64,000 bases of DNA from Rossellomorea marisflavi (GTDB lineage Bacteria; Bacillota; Bacilli; Bacillales; Bacillaceae_B): the NCBI RefSeq assembly GCF_001274775.1, contig NZ_LGUE01000001.1, positions 397,435 through 461,434 on the forward strand. Reading direction: 5' to 3'. Shown one piece after another: positions 1 through 10,960 of the stretch (position 1 is its first letter; the number at the start of each line of letters is the position of its first letter). The notes beneath the pieces were generated by a model, which saw only the letters and a program-made list of their open reading frames with translations, did not search any database and had not been told where the DNA came from. Position numbers and translations under genes: made by a program.

Positions 1-142
1 CAGACCCAGCTGCCGAGGAGGCTCACGGGCTACCCGCGGAAAGCGAAGTCTTGCACGGAGATCATGAACGGTAGTAAGATCCTATACTGGTCGTGTTCAG
101 CATTAAAGGGGCCTTTTTAAGTTTTGTCCCATCCTCTTCTAG
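1..142 (-). repeat. Dispersed structured repeat, copy 1 (cut by window edge)
   Basis: Read on the minus strand this begins with GGATGGGACAAAAC (ending near 142) and continues with the core also found near 28190 and 59010: a GTGTAGG-like block, then TTCATGATCTCCGTGCAAGA, then CTTTCCGCGGGTAGCCCG. It matches the copy at 58965-59255 over its whole visible length, so it is the first half of the same element. The second half, with the hairpin and far inverted repeat, lies outside the window. No open reading frame is present. Its identity as a mobile or RNA element is inference. Confidence 0.75.
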
Positions 143-192
143 AATTGAGGAAGGATAACAGGCGGACGATTACTTCGGGAATCGCCATACCT

Positions 193-672
193 CTACATGT
201 TTTTGCTTTGCTGAAGAAGCTTTGATGCACCTGTACGTTCCCATTCTTCCACCGTTTTATATGCTTTTTCTGGCGAGTACCCTTTTCCCACTAGGACGCC
301 CATCAATATAAATTCCTGAAGAATGTGGGTGGCATTTATTCCCCTTTTGACATCTTCCAGCCCTTCATTGACCAGAAAGTCCGTGTGAGTAATCCACTCA
401 TCAGGTGTTCTGCCGAAATACATGGCATTTTTTTCATTCCTGTCTTCTATAGCCATGTCCCTTTCCGGCACAGGAACAGGTTGGTGGTAAGTGGTGGAGG
501 AACTCACGAACCGTCCAGGGCCATAGTGGTGAAGCGGATAGGCGGGATCACCATGATGATAGTAGGGTGGATGATATGTGTGTCTTTCAACAGGACCGTT
601 CACATAAGAGGGAATGGACCCGGTATGCCAGGAGTAGACGTGTGAATGGTAGCTCCTATTTGGATAATACAT
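193..672 (-). CDS. Uncharacterised Tyr/His/Pro-rich protein
   Basis: I do not recognise this 159-residue protein. The first ~70 residues are rich in Tyr, His, Pro and Ser (for example YHPPYYHHGDPAYP), look disordered and are compatible with a spore-coat or surface protein. Residues ~85-150 look like a small helical domain (DEWITHTDFLVNEGLEDVKR, then EKAYKTVEEWERTG). An ATG at 672 is preceded at proper distance by GAAGGGA, so it is preferred over the upstream in-frame TTG at 690. It has no signal peptide or membrane segment. It sits between repeat copy 1 and the divergent yqfC operon. Function is unknown. Confidence 0.6.
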   Translation of the reverse strand: MYYPNRSYHSHVYSWHTGSIPSYVNGPVERHTYHPPYYHHGDPAYPLHHYGPGRFVSSSTTYHQPVPVPERDMAIEDRNEKNAMYFGRTPDEWITHTDFLVNEGLEDVKRGINATHILQEFILMGVLVGKGYSPEKAYKTVEEWERTGASKLLQQSKNM

Positions 673-813
673 GTTTCTCAATCCCTTCAACGTTTTCGGA
701 ATATCCTATGCTGTTCAATGGGTGAACGTACTTCATTCCGAAAGGCGGGGTGATCTTGGCTGCGTTGGTGGTTGAACGCTTTTAGGAAACCCGGTTTTTA
801 TACAATGGCCATA

Positions 814-842
814 CATATATCTCCCGATTCATTCATACGTAT
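814..842 (+). promoter_or_regulatory. Candidate SigE-type promoter of yqfCD
   Basis: CATATAT (814-820), 13 bases, then CATACGTAT (834-842) resembles the SigE pattern of an ATATT-type -35 and a CATACAnT-type -10. It ends about 25 bases before the yqfC start codon. In B. subtilis the yqfC-yqfD pair belongs to the mother-cell SigE regulon, which supports the reading. The match is imperfect. Confidence 0.4.
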
Positions 843-866
843 GAGATGAAAGGGGGTTCTTTTTTT

Positions 867-1151
867 ATGGCAAAAAACTGGCTCCAGGAGATGCGCAAAT
901 GGATGACGGAGAAGATGGATCTACCGGAAGATGTCATGATGGACCTACCCCGCATCACAATGATTGGACAAATCCATATTTATATAGAAAACCACAGGGG
1001 GCTCCTGACTTTTGCGGATGATGAAGTGAGATTGCTCCTTAAGCAGGGGCAGCTTCTGATCAAGGGGGAACAGTTTGTGATCAAAATCATCCTTCCTGAG
1101 GAAATCCTCTTACAGGGGAAAGTCGTCGAAGTAATCTATTTAGATGAGTAG
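867..1151 (+). CDS. yqfC: Sporulation protein YqfC
   Basis: A 94-residue protein of the YqfC family, a small soluble protein made in the mother cell during sporulation; its biochemical role is not established. The ATG at 867 is chosen because AAAGGGGG at 850-856 lies at normal distance, whereas the in-frame ATG at 846 has no ribosome site. The body has the family's alternating beta pattern (ITMIGQIHIYIENHRGLL, ending KVVEVIYLDE). It is followed 12 bases later by yqfD, as in B. subtilis, so the two are probably one sporulation operon. Confidence 0.85.
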   Translation: MAKNWLQEMRKWMTEKMDLPEDVMMDLPRITMIGQIHIYIENHRGLLTFADDEVRLLLKQGQLLIKGEQFVIKIILPEEILLQGKVVEVIYLDE

Positions 1152-1163
1152 GGGGAACGGACT

Positions 1164-2351
1164 TTGAAGAATCAATGGGTCACCTTTATCAATGGCAAGG
1201 TCATGGTTAAGATCGAGGGTAGGGTGATGGAACCTGCACTGAACGCCTTATTGAAGGCAGGGATCCCGGTATGGGATGTAAAACGGAAGGCAACGGGAGC
1301 CATCACATTCCAGATCGCATTCAGTGATGTACATAAGCTGAGGCATGCTGTGCGACCGTTCGACTGCAGGGTTTCCTTCCTGAAAGGGGAAGGGGGGCCG
1401 TTCCTTTTGAAACGGATATGGAAGAACTCGGGTTTCCTTGCGGGAGCCCTCGCTTTCTTCGCCATCATTTTCATCCTCTCGAATATGATCTGGGGAATCG
1501 AGATCAAGGGGGCGTCCCCGGAAGTTGAGCATCAGATGAGGAAAGAATTGAAGTCGCTGGGACTGTCCACCGGTAAAACGCAGTTTACGGTGCCTGATGT
1601 GGAAACCATCCAGAGGGAATTATCGTATCGCATGGATAATATCACATGGGTCGGTGTGGACCTTAAGGGGACAACCTTCCACTTCCAAGTAGTGGAGAAA
1701 AACGCTCCAGAGCCAGGGGAAGTAACGGGTGCACAGCACCTTGTGGCTAGCAAGAAAGCGGTCATCGTCCGTATGTTCGTCGAAGAGGGTGATCCGAAGG
1801 TGGCAGTCACCGATTATGTGGAAAAGGGACAGCTGCTTGTATCCGGCTTGATCGGTACCGAGGATAAACCCAAGGGCGTACCTGCTAAAGGCGAAGTCTT
1901 CGGGGAAACCTGGTATAAGACGAGTGTCGATCTGCCCCTCCATTCAACATTTTCCGTCTTTACAGGAAACGAAAAGAGACGTTTCCACGTGGGGATTTTC
2001 GGGTGGAAGCTTCCTGTATGGGGATTCGGGGATCCGGAATATAAGGATTCCGTGAAAGAAGAGAATACAAAACGGCTCCGCTTTCTGAAGTGGGAAACGC
2101 CGATTGCCATAACCGACACCTCCATCAAAGAGAAAGAAGTGGTGGACCGCACATATACAAAAAAACAAGCTCTTGCAGAAGCAAGGAAGCTTGCACGGAA
2201 CAACCTTCTATCCCAACTTCCGGACGATGCGGAAATAAAGGGAGAAAAAATTTTGCATGAGAAGTTCGAGAATGGTAAAGTTAGGGTAACCATTCACTTT
2301 AAGGTAATAGAAAACATTGCAGTAGGACAACCACTCATTCAAGGAGACTAG
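1164..2351 (+). CDS. yqfD: Sporulation membrane protein YqfD
   Basis: A 395-residue member of the YqfD family (related to stage IV sporulation proteins), expected in the outer forespore membrane. A hydrophobic segment at about residues 90-112 (FLAGALAFFAIIFILSNMIWGI) splits a short N-terminal domain from a large C-terminal extracytoplasmic part rich in beta strands. The start is TTG at 1164 behind AGGGGG. It follows yqfC by 12 bases and precedes phoH by 3, so it is transcriptionally linked to both. Length and layout agree with the family; molecular function is not known. Confidence 0.88.
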   Translation: MKNQWVTFINGKVMVKIEGRVMEPALNALLKAGIPVWDVKRKATGAITFQIAFSDVHKLRHAVRPFDCRVSFLKGEGGPFLLKRIWKNSGFLAGALAFFAIIFILSNMIWGIEIKGASPEVEHQMRKELKSLGLSTGKTQFTVPDVETIQRELSYRMDNITWVGVDLKGTTFHFQVVEKNAPEPGEVTGAQHLVASKKAVIVRMFVEEGDPKVAVTDYVEKGQLLVSGLIGTEDKPKGVPAKGEVFGETWYKTSVDLPLHSTFSVFTGNEKRRFHVGIFGWKLPVWGFGDPEYKDSVKEENTKRLRFLKWETPIAITDTSIKEKEVVDRTYTKKQALAEARKLARNNLLSQLPDDAEIKGEKILHEKFENGKVRVTIHFKVIENIAVGQPLIQGD

Positions 2352-2354
2352 CGA

Positions 2355-3320
2355 ATGTCAGACGAAATCTTAATGAAATTGCAGCTTGAGAACCCGAATG
2401 AAGCCGTCGCGCTCTTTGGGGTATCGGATTCACATTTAAAATTGTTGGAAACGGAACTCAGCGTTTCAATCGTCACCCGGGGAGAGGAGCTTCTCGTATC
2501 CGGTAAGGACGAAGAGGTGCGCCTGACGGTCGAAATTGCCGATCAGCTTGTGGCCGTTATCCGAAAAGGCATCAACATCAGTTCAAGGGATGTGCTGTAT
2601 GCCATTGAAATGGGGAAACAAGGGACGCTTGAGTATTTTGCGGACCTTTATCAAGAAGAAATCACAAAGAATGCCAAGGGGAAATCAATCAGGGTCAAGA
2701 CCCTTGGTCAACGACAATATATCCAGGCAATCAGGAAGAAAGATCTTGTCTTCGGCATCGGCCCAGCCGGTACAGGGAAGACCTATCTCGCAGTGGTCAT
2801 GGCCGTGCATGCCATGAAAAACGGTCAGGTGAAGAAGATCATCCTCACACGGCCAGCGGTGGAAGCCGGAGAAAGCCTCGGCTTCTTGCCTGGTGACCTG
2901 AAGGAGAAGGTGGATCCCTATCTAAGGCCGCTCTATGATGCCCTTCACGATGTGCTGGGAGCGGAGCATACTGCCCGCCTCATCGAGAGAGGCACCATCG
3001 AGATTGCCCCCCTTGCCTATATGAGGGGACGGACCCTGGATGATGCCTTTGTCATCCTGGACGAAGCCCAGAATACGACCAAGGCACAGATGAAGATGTT
3101 CCTGACCCGATTAGGGTTTGATTCCAAGATGGTCATCACCGGTGACCGTTCCCAGGTAGACCTTCCCCGTGGGAGTGAATCGGGTTTGATTTCATCGGAA
3201 AAGATCCTTAAGGACGTCAGGGGAGTGGAATTCATCTACCTTGAGCAGGCGGATGTGGTCCGTCACCCTCTCGTGGCGAAAATCATCGATGCATACGAAA
3301 AAAACGAACAACAAGGATAA
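2355..3320 (+). CDS. phoH: PhoH-like ATPase
   Basis: A 321-residue PhoH family protein: cytoplasmic P-loop ATPase related to the helicase superfamily, linked by genomic context to RNA processing. Visible motifs are Walker A GPAGTGKT (~residues 137-144), the DEAQNTTKAQM Walker B region (~233-243) and a conserved TGDRSQVDLP sequence (~259-268). An N-terminal KH-like part precedes the ATPase. Placed directly before pgpH and ybeY, matching the widespread phoH-ybeY neighbourhood. An intrinsic terminator follows at once, so pgpH probably has its own promoter as well. Confidence 0.95.
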   Translation: MSDEILMKLQLENPNEAVALFGVSDSHLKLLETELSVSIVTRGEELLVSGKDEEVRLTVEIADQLVAVIRKGINISSRDVLYAIEMGKQGTLEYFADLYQEEITKNAKGKSIRVKTLGQRQYIQAIRKKDLVFGIGPAGTGKTYLAVVMAVHAMKNGQVKKIILTRPAVEAGESLGFLPGDLKEKVDPYLRPLYDALHDVLGAEHTARLIERGTIEIAPLAYMRGRTLDDAFVILDEAQNTTKAQMKMFLTRLGFDSKMVITGDRSQVDLPRGSESGLISSEKILKDVRGVEFIYLEQADVVRHPLVAKIIDAYEKNEQQG

Positions 3321-3326
3321 TACCAG

Positions 3327-3377
3327 GATTGATCTCGCGCGTCATGTCGCCATGCGCGGCGAGGATCAATCTTTTTT
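3327..3377 (+). terminator. Intrinsic terminator after phoH
   Basis: Stem GATTGATC (3327-3334) pairs with GATCAATC (3364-3371), with GC-rich pairing inside (CGCGC, GCGCGG), followed by TTTTTT. Confidence 0.85.
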
Positions 3378-3485
3378 GTACCCTTTTATACATAGATAAA
3401 TAAGTAAAAAACTGCTATCATTTTACATATGTATTTCTTGGACCGGCTGTATGTTGCCGGTAACCGTTACAACAGGGGGGTCACT

Positions 3486-5633
3486 ATGCGCACACACCCG
3501 TTATTGAATAAGATAAGAAGCATCCTAAGCTACAGACTATTCACAAACCTGCTATTCATCCTCCTCGGGCTCATCGTCTTCGGGGTCCTATATGGAAATG
3601 TTAAACCGAAAACCCTGGATATCCATTTGTACGAAGAAGCACAGACGACCATCAGGGCGCCGAAGAAATTCGTCGATGCCGAAGCGACGGAGAAAAAGAA
3701 ACAAGAAGCGGAAATGGAGGTCGGGAAGGTGTATACCCCGAAGGAAGGGGCCATCGACAATTCCAATACCCTGGTCCATTCCATGATCGAGAGCGTCAAG
3801 GACGTGAAGAAACAATACGAGGAAAAGAACCGGGATGATCTGAAGCCTCCTTCCAAAAAAGATCTGAACGATCAGCTCAATCAGCTGAAAGAGAAGCTGC
3901 CGAAGGAAAACGATGCAGCTGATACGCTGAAGGATGATCGCTTGTTGACCATGCTCGAAGCATCAGGCGAAGACCTTGACCGCGTCGAAACGGTGGTATC
4001 CACCCAGATGCAGGTGATCATGGAGGACCACGTCAAGGAAGAGGACCTGAAGGAAGCACGCTTGGAACTCGAACAGCGGATTTCCAAATTTTCATTCAAC
4101 GGCAATCTCCTTCAGGTGGCCATCGATCTCGGGAACCTGGCCCTCGAGCCAACGGAATATTATGATAAAGAAAAGACGGAAGAACTGAAGAAACAGGCGG
4201 TTGCAAATGTCAGTTCCGTGGAAATCATTGAAGGCGGTGTCATCGTAGAAGACGGAGAACTCGTGACGCCGAAAAAATACGAAATCCTGAAGGCGCTCGG
4301 GATGGTCGACAACAGTTTCTCTGTTAAACCATTCCTCGGTCTCGCGATCTTTGTAATCGTCATCATCGGATCATTGTATTACTTCTTCTACACCCTTCAG
4401 ATCACGGAAGAAAGAAAGCAGAACTATCTGCTGCTCACAAGCATCATTTTCGTCATTTCCCTGCTGATCATGAAGATTGTCGGTCTTCTTGAGCAGCTTC
4501 AGTTCAATGATATTGCCTACATACTCCCTGCAGCGTTCAGCGGGATGATCCTCAGGATCCTGTTGAACGAGCGGATCGCCATGATGATGGTCTTCATCCT
4601 GTCTGCCTGCTCGAGTGTGATCTTCCACCATCCGTTCACGGGTGCGATCGATTTTGAAATCGCCATTTATACCCTGTTCAGCGGGGTTGCAGGGGTGTTA
4701 TTCCTTGTGAGCAAGAATCAACGGTCCAATATTCTCCGTGCCGGTCTTTTTGTTGCCCTGGTTAACGTATTGGTCCTTGCGTTCTTGATCCTGCTTAGTG
4801 GGACATCCTATACGAATACGGAGTATCTCTACTACTTCATATTTGCATTGATCTCAGGAGTGGGTTCATCCATTTTCACAATCGGATTCCTTCCCTTTTT
4901 CGAAGCAGGCTTCGGGATCTTGTCTTCCATGCGACTCATGGAGCTCTCGAGACCGACCCAGCCACTTCTGAAGAAGCTGCTGACCGAGGCTCCTGGTACG
5001 TATCACCACAGCGTCATGGTGGCCAATCTCGCCGAATCTGCGTGTGAAGCCATCGGAGCCAACGGCCTTCTTGCACGCGTCGGATGTTATTATCACGATG
5101 TCGGTAAATCGAAGCGGCCCCAGTTCTTCATCGAAAATCAGATGAATAGAAAAAATCCACATGACCGGGTATCGCCTGAAACGAGCCGGGATGTTATCAT
5201 TAGTCATACGACGGACGGAGCAGACATGCTGAGGAAGCACAAGCTTCCTAAAGAGATCATCGATATCGCCGAGCAGCACCATGGGACCACGCTTTTGAAA
5301 TTCTTTTATTATAAGGCGAAAGAACAGGGGAAAGATGTGAAGGAAGAGGAGTATCGTTATCCTGGTCCGAAGCCGCAAACCATCGAGGCTGCGATCATCT
5401 CGATCTCGGATAGCGTGGAAGCTGCCGTACGCTCAAAGTCGTCTCCCACACAGGAGGAGATCAAGAACCTGATTCATTCCATCGTCCAGGACAGGCTCCA
5501 GGATGGCCAGTTCAATGAATGTGATATTACACTGAAACAACTGGAGCAAGTGAAAAGGGCCCTGTGCGAGACATTGAACGGGATCTTCCATCCAAGGATA
5601 GAATACCCGGAAGAACAAGCAAAAGGAGAATGA
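3486..5633 (+). CDS. pgpH: Cyclic-di-AMP phosphodiesterase PgpH (7TM-HD)
   Basis: A 715-residue membrane protein of the 7TMR-HD family, whose characterised members hydrolyse c-di-AMP to pApA and so control potassium and osmolyte balance. Order seen: one N-terminal membrane segment (~residues 18-38), a large charged extracytoplasmic domain (~45-290), a cluster of about seven membrane segments (~300-470), then a cytoplasmic HD domain with [12 protein letters not shown] and CYYHDVGK (His-Asp dyad) and a later EQHHGT. The ATG at 3486 is chosen for its GGGGGG ribosome site at 3474-3480; the longer frame from 3429 lacks one. Known as yqfF in B. subtilis. The stop codon lies two bases before ybeY. 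Confidence 0.93.
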   Translation: MRTHPLLNKIRSILSYRLFTNLLFILLGLIVFGVLYGNVKPKTLDIHLYEEAQTTIRAPKKFVDAEATEKKKQEAEMEVGKVYTPKEGAIDNSNTLVHSMIESVKDVKKQYEEKNRDDLKPPSKKDLNDQLNQLKEKLPKENDAADTLKDDRLLTMLEASGEDLDRVETVVSTQMQVIMEDHVKEEDLKEARLELEQRISKFSFNGNLLQVAIDLGNLALEPTEYYDKEKTEELKKQAVANVSSVEIIEGGVIVEDGELVTPKKYEILKALGMVDNSFSVKPFLGLAIFVIVIIGSLYYFFYTLQITEERKQNYLLLTSIIFVISLLIMKIVGLLEQLQFNDIAYILPAAFSGMILRILLNERIAMMMVFILSACSSVIFHHPFTGAIDFEIAIYTLFSGVAGVLFLVSKNQRSNILRAGLFVALVNVLVLAFLILLSGTSYTNTEYLYYFIFALISGVGSSIFTIGFLPFFEAGFGILSSMRLMELSRPTQPLLKKLLTEAPGTYHHSVMVANLAESACEAIGANGLLARVGCYYHDVGKSKRPQFFIENQMNRKNPHDRVSPETSRDVIISHTTDGADMLRKHKLPKEIIDIAEQHHGTTLLKFFYYKAKEQGKDVKEEEYRYPGPKPQTIEAAIISISDSVEAAVRSKSSPTQEEIKNLIHSIVQDRLQDGQFNECDITLKQLEQVKRALCETLNGIFHPRIEYPEEQAKGE

Positions 5634-5635
5634 AC

Positions 5636-6109
5636 ATGATCTTGAATATTGATATGATAGATGAAACGGAAGAGATATCGGATAAGGATTCGGAGCTCGT
5701 CTTGTCCATCCTGGATTTTGCCGCAGGCAAAGAGGGGATCGAAGAAGGAAGTGAAGTGTCCGTCACCTTCGTGTCCAATGAACGGATCCGTGAAATCAAT
5801 CGGGATTACCGTGAGAAGGATCAGGCGACGGATGTCATTTCCTTCGCACTCGAAGAACTTGGAGAGGACGAAGTGGAAATCATCGGGGAAGGCATGCCGC
5901 GGATCCTCGGAGACATCGTGATTTCCATCGAACGCACGCGAGAGCAGGCGGAGGAATACGGGCATTCTTTCGAAAGGGAACTGGGCTTCCTCGCCCTTCA
6001 TGGGTTCCTCCATCTGCTTGGATACGACCATATGGAGAAAGAAGACGAAGAGAGGATGTTCCAGAGACAAAGGGATATCCTGGACGCCTATGGACTCCAA
6101 AGGGGCTAA
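5636..6109 (+). CDS. ybeY: Endoribonuclease YbeY
   Basis: A 157-residue metal-dependent endoribonuclease needed for 16S rRNA 3' end maturation and ribosome quality control. The family zinc motif HxxxHxxGYDH is intact ([11 protein letters not shown] near residue 122), and the internal DVISFALEE segment is typical. Start ATG 5636 follows AAAAGGAG within the last codons of pgpH, implying translational coupling. Its last 20 bases overlap the start of dgkA. Confidence 0.95.
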   Translation: MILNIDMIDETEEISDKDSELVLSILDFAAGKEGIEEGSEVSVTFVSNERIREINRDYREKDQATDVISFALEELGEDEVEIIGEGMPRILGDIVISIERTREQAEEYGHSFERELGFLALHGFLHLLGYDHMEKEDEERMFQRQRDILDAYGLQRG

Positions 6110-6473
6110 GGGCGGCTTCAAGAAGCTGATGAGGTCATTCGGCTATGCATCGGAAGGGGTGGTGAGCGCTTGGAAGTCCGAGCAGAACTTCAGAATCCAT
6201 ACATGCATGGGCATGATTGTCCTCGTCATGGCGGCGTTGCTCCACGTGTCAAAAGTGGAATGGATGGTCATCCTCATCCTGATCTTCCTGATGCATTCCC
6301 TCGAAATGGTGAATACGGCCATCGAAAAGGCGGTTGACCTTTCTACCCCGGATTATCATCCCCTAGCCAAGTTGGCCAAGGACCTGGGTTCGGGGGCCGT
6401 GCTGCTTTTTGCCATCTGTTCGGCTATTATCGGCTTGATCATTTTCATACCGAAAATAGTGGCGATTTTTTAA
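6090..6473 (+). CDS. dgkA: Undecaprenol kinase DgkA
   Basis: A 127-residue small integral membrane kinase of the prokaryotic diacylglycerol kinase family; the Gram-positive members phosphorylate undecaprenol and recycle the lipid carrier for wall synthesis. Three membrane segments are visible (~38-58, ~62-80, ~105-125), with the family signature [13 protein letters not shown] (~70-82). The gene starts inside the ybeY 3' end, so it depends on the same mRNA. An intrinsic terminator follows. Confidence 0.92.
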   Translation: MDSKGAKGGFKKLMRSFGYASEGVVSAWKSEQNFRIHTCMGMIVLVMAALLHVSKVEWMVILILIFLMHSLEMVNTAIEKAVDLSTPDYHPLAKLAKDLGSGAVLLFAICSAIIGLIIFIPKIVAIF

Positions 6474-6478
6474 ATCCA

Positions 6479-6506
6479 TGTCCCCTTTTTGGGGACATTT
6501 GATTTT
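6479..6506 (+). terminator. Intrinsic terminator after dgkA
   Basis: TGTCCCC (6479-6485) and GGGGACA (6491-6497) form a perfect 7-bp stem around a five-T loop, followed by a T-rich tail. It closes the phoH/pgpH-ybeY-dgkA block. Confidence 0.8.
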
Positions 6507-6643
6507 CCGGTCTGAAAGCGTTTTAATGGAGGAAGGGAAAAGAGAACAGGAAGGATAAGTTGTTTGAATTATCTAACTATTTATTAACAATTTGATAACA
6601 TCCCATGTCATTTCAGAAAAAGTGTAGTAAAATGAAGGGGTAA

Positions 6644-7964
<1,321 letters not shown>

Positions 7965-8067
7965 TCTCTGGATTAACAATATTTAGAACACATCAAATCT
8001 GCTGGAAATGCTCACTCTAATCACATGAAAGGTCTTACTAGCTTAAATCCAGAAAGGTGGGTTTTAT

Positions 8068-8211
8068 ATGTTAGACTTAACCTGGAAGTTCTTTTCGCAA
8101 ACAGGAAGTATCGACACGTATCTGCTTTTTAAAGAACTCGAAAAAGATTCAAGTGATGAAATAACAGGATTTGATGAGGAGAATTCAGAAGCGGATTTTC
8201 CCATAACGTAA
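8068..8211 (+). CDS. yqzL: YqzL family small protein
   Basis: A 47-residue ORF starting [20 protein letters not shown], the conserved N-terminus of the Bacillus YqzL family, and ending in an acidic tail. AAAGGTGG lies 8 bases upstream of the ATG. It sits between era and recO, exactly the family position in B. subtilis. Function is not known. Confidence 0.88.
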   Translation: MLDLTWKFFSQTGSIDTYLLFKELEKDSSDEITGFDEENSEADFPIT

Positions 8212-8257
8212 ACGAGTTTGTCATCACCCGGACAAATGGACGTCGGGAGGTGGCCTT

Positions 8258-9010
8258 ATGCTACAGAAATGTGAAGGAATCGTCATCAGGACGAATGACT
8301 ACGGCGAAACGAATAAAATCGTTACCGTCTTTTCAAGAGAATTTGGTAAGGTGGGACTGATGGCTCGCGGTGCTAAGAAGCCCAACAGCCGTCTTTCCGC
8401 CATATCACAGTTATTTACATATGGCTATTTCATGTACATCAAAGGAAACGGTCTCGGTACCCTTCAACAGGGGGAGATGGTGGAGTCACTCCGTCATATC
8501 AGGGAAGATTTATTCAAAACCTCCTACGCCACCTACATGGTGGAGCTGCTGGATAAGGCAACGGAGGACCGGAAGCCGAATCCCTTCCTGTTCGAGCTTC
8601 TCCACCAATCCCTGCATTATCTTGATGATGAAGTGGATCCAGAGATCCTCGTCCATATCTTTGAAATGAAGATGCTGCCGGTCTTGGGGCTTTATCCGAA
8701 CCTCGATGGGTGCTCTGTGTGCGGTGAGAAGGAAGGGACCTTCTCCTTCTCATTCCGGGAAAATGGATTCATCTGCCACCGGTGCGTCCACAAGGATCCC
8801 CACGCTCTTCCTTTGAAGCAGGGGACGGTCAAGTTACTAAGGGTCTTTTATTACTTTGATATCAATCGGTTGGGGAATGTATCGGTGAAGGATGAAACAA
8901 AGGCTGAATTAAAAAAGGTCATCCGGACCTATTACGATGAATACTCCGGTCTGCACTTGAAATCAAGAAGATTCCTTGACCAGATGGACAACCTGAAGGA
9001 TTTATTCTAG
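8258..9010 (+). CDS. recO: DNA repair protein RecO
   Basis: A 250-residue RecO: with RecR and RecF it loads RecA on SSB-coated single-stranded DNA and anneals strands. The N-terminal OB fold begins [17 protein letters not shown], and a zinc finger of CSVC and CHRC pairs is visible at residues ~152-178. GGGAGGTGG precedes the ATG. It ends the cdd-era-yqzL-recO group before a terminator. Confidence 0.94.
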   Translation: MLQKCEGIVIRTNDYGETNKIVTVFSREFGKVGLMARGAKKPNSRLSAISQLFTYGYFMYIKGNGLGTLQQGEMVESLRHIREDLFKTSYATYMVELLDKATEDRKPNPFLFELLHQSLHYLDDEVDPEILVHIFEMKMLPVLGLYPNLDGCSVCGEKEGTFSFSFRENGFICHRCVHKDPHALPLKQGTVKLLRVFYYFDINRLGNVSVKDETKAELKKVIRTYYDEYSGLHLKSRRFLDQMDNLKDLF

Positions 9011-9032
9011 TGTGATGTGAATAGAGTGAGAA

Positions 9033-9064
9033 GGACCGCCCCTTTTGCCGGGAGCGGTCCTTTT
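9033..9064 (+). terminator. Intrinsic terminator after recO
   Basis: GGACCGC (9033-9039) pairs with GCGGTCC (9054-9060), followed by TTTT. Confidence 0.8.
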
Positions 9065-9080
9065 GTTGGATTGAATGGAA

Positions 9081-9109
9081 AAGACCTCCACGCCAAGCGT
9101 GGAGGTCTT
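9081..9109. terminator. Bidirectional terminator between recO and glyQS
   Basis: AAGACCTCCACGC pairs with GCGTGGAGGTCTT as a near-perfect 12-bp hairpin with a short loop, flanked by A and T tracts on both sides. It can end both convergent transcripts. Confidence 0.8.
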
Positions 9110-9115
9110 GTTTGA

Positions 9116-10489
9116 TTAGAAGTTAATTTTACCATCCAGGAAGCTTTTTACTTCGCTGATCGGCATGCGAACCTGCTCCATCGTATCACGATCGCGGACC
9201 GTCACTTGTCCGTCTTCAGCAGAATCAAAGTCATACGTAATGCAGAACGGCGTACCGATCTCATCTTGACGGCGATAGCGTTTCCCGATGGAAGCCGTCT
9301 CATCGAAGTCGATCATCAGTTCTTTGGAAAGCTCTTCATACACCTTGAACGCATCATCCGATAGCTTCTTCGAAAGCGGAAGTACGGCTGCCTTGTATGG
9401 TGCAAGTGCAGGGTGGAAGCGGAGGACCGTACGGGAATCATTTTCAAGCTCCTCTTCTTCGAATGCATCACATAGGAAGGCAAGTGTCACACGGTCAGCC
9501 CCGAGGGAAGGCTCGATGCAATAAGGTACATATTTTTCATTGGTTTGCGGGTCCATGTAATGGAAGTCTTCATTCGAATGCTCCATATGGCGCTTCAAAT
9601 CGAAATCTGTACGGTCGGCAACACCCCATAGTTCGCCCCATCCGAACGGGAATTTGTACTCGATATCGGTTGTCGCGTTACTGTAGTGGGACAGTTCGTC
9701 TTCGTCGTGATCGCGAAGGCGCATATTGTCTTCGTTTAGACCAAGGTTCAGCAACCAGTTCTTACAGAATTCGCGCCAGTAAGAGAACCATTCAAGATCT
9801 TCACCGGGCTTACAGAAGAATTCAAGCTCCATCTGTTCGAATTCGCGTGTTCTGAACGTGAAGTTACCAGGCGTGATTTCATTTCGGAAGCTCTTTCCGA
9901 TCTGTGCAATACCGAAAGGCATTTTTTTACGCATGGAACGCTGTACGTTCTTGAAGTTGACGAAGATTCCCTGGGCCGTTTCCGGACGAAGGAAGATTTC
10001 ATTCGTTGAGGATTCCGTTACACCCTGATGCGTTTTGAACATCAAGTTGAACTGACGGATTTCTGTGAAATCCTGCGCTCCACAGTCAGGGCAGACGATT
10101 TCATGTTCCTTCATGATCTCTTCCATCTTCTCGAACGGGAGGCCGTCGACAATCATCTCCATCCCCTTTGCTTCAAGGGCATTCTCGATCAGTTTATCGG
10201 CACGATGACGGGTTTTGCATTTTTTACAATCGATCATCGGATCATTGAAGTTCCCGACGTGGCCGGAAGCTTCCCATGTTTTGGGGTTCATGAGGATGCT
10301 GGCATCAAGACCGACATTATAAGGGGATTCCTGAACGAATTTTTTCCACCATGCTTTCTTGATGTTGTTCTTCAGCTCCACGCCAAGGGGACCGTAATCC
10401 CATGTGTTGGCAAGGCCACCGTAGATTTCGGATCCTGGGAAGACGAATCCGCGGTGCTTTGCAAGGTTCACTACTTGTTCCATCGACAT
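9116..10489 (-). CDS. glyQS: Glycyl-tRNA synthetase, single-chain type
   Basis: A 457-residue class II synthetase of the homodimeric (eukaryal/archaeal-like) glycyl-tRNA synthetase type, charging tRNA-Gly. It starts [20 protein letters not shown] and has class II motif 2 (FRNEITP...[14 protein letters not shown], residues ~200-225) and motif 3 (GADRVTLAF), followed by an anticodon-binding domain (~360-450). B. subtilis carries the unrelated two-subunit glyQ/glyS enzyme at this same place between recO and ccpN, so this is a non-orthologous replacement. AAAGGAGTGA precedes the ATG. Expression is controlled by the T-box leader upstream. Confidence 0.95.
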   Translation of the reverse strand: MSMEQVVNLAKHRGFVFPGSEIYGGLANTWDYGPLGVELKNNIKKAWWKKFVQESPYNVGLDASILMNPKTWEASGHVGNFNDPMIDCKKCKTRHRADKLIENALEAKGMEMIVDGLPFEKMEEIMKEHEIVCPDCGAQDFTEIRQFNLMFKTHQGVTESSTNEIFLRPETAQGIFVNFKNVQRSMRKKMPFGIAQIGKSFRNEITPGNFTFRTREFEQMELEFFCKPGEDLEWFSYWREFCKNWLLNLGLNEDNMRLRDHDEDELSHYSNATTDIEYKFPFGWGELWGVADRTDFDLKRHMEHSNEDFHYMDPQTNEKYVPYCIEPSLGADRVTLAFLCDAFEEEELENDSRTVLRFHPALAPYKAAVLPLSKKLSDDAFKVYEELSKELMIDFDETASIGKRYRRQDEIGTPFCITYDFDSAEDGQVTVRDRDTMEQVRMPISEVKSFLDGKINF

Positions 10490-10733
10490 AATCTGTCACT
10501 CCTTTTTTGGATAAGGGTGCCGGGCAATAAAAAAAGCTCGTCTCCAGGCACTATTGGCCTAGGGACGAGCTTTGGCTCGCGGTTCCACCCTAGTTGATAT
10601 GCAAAAGGCATATCCACTTTCGATTGTATGAGCTCGGGATCGCCGTTTCTCCGCTGTTCCGGGCTTCCACCATCCCCGGTCGCTTAAGGCTGCGGTTACT
10701 TATCTATCCGTCATTGCTTACGTTATGAATGTG
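10490..10733 (-). ncRNA. T-box leader of glyQS
   Basis: On the minus strand the leader carries the T-box core AGGGTGGAACCGCG (complement of 10578-10591), followed by a terminator in which AAAGCTCGTC and GACGAGCTTT (10564-10573 and 10533-10542) pair before a run of T. Upstream lies a GC-rich folded region fitting Stem I. T-box leaders bind uncharged tRNA and switch from terminator to antiterminator, so charging of tRNA-Gly should control glyQS. I did not fix the specifier codon with certainty. Confidence 0.9.
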
Positions 10734-10739
10734 TTAGCT

Positions 10740-10768
10740 ATTTTATCATGGGATTTTCTTCTTGACAA
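10740..10768 (-). promoter_or_regulatory. SigA promoter of glyQS
   Basis: Minus strand TTGTCA (complement of 10763-10768), 17-bp spacer, TAAAAT (complement of 10740-10745). It places the start of transcription near 10733, just before the T-box leader. Confidence 0.75.
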
Positions 10769-10887
10769 CCATTGTTCGCTCAAAGTGAAAAAGAGTTGAT
10801 GTTTCCCTGGAAACAGGATACTCTTTTACAGGTCTAATATTCCAATATAGTTTACACATAAAGGGAAAAGATAATACTCTTTTCATT

Positions 10888-10916
10888 TTGACTCATTAGT
10901 ATATAATATTTAGTAT
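10888..10916 (+). promoter_or_regulatory. Candidate SigA promoter of ccpN
   Basis: TTGACT (10888-10893), 17 bases, TAGTAT (10911-10916). The region holds three AGTATA words (about 10898, 10912 and 10919) that could be an operator, perhaps for CcpN itself; this is inference. Confidence 0.5.
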
Positions 10917-10960
10917 ACAGTATAACATTTTGAAAAAGGGTCGTTAGGTGGTGAAGGAAA

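Noticed and set aside
5474-6121. A 215-residue minus-strand ORF
   Set aside because: Antisense to pgpH and ybeY, which carry intact motifs.
10028-10597. A 189-residue plus-strand ORF
   Set aside because: Antisense to glyQS and its T-box leader; the synthetase motifs explain the region.
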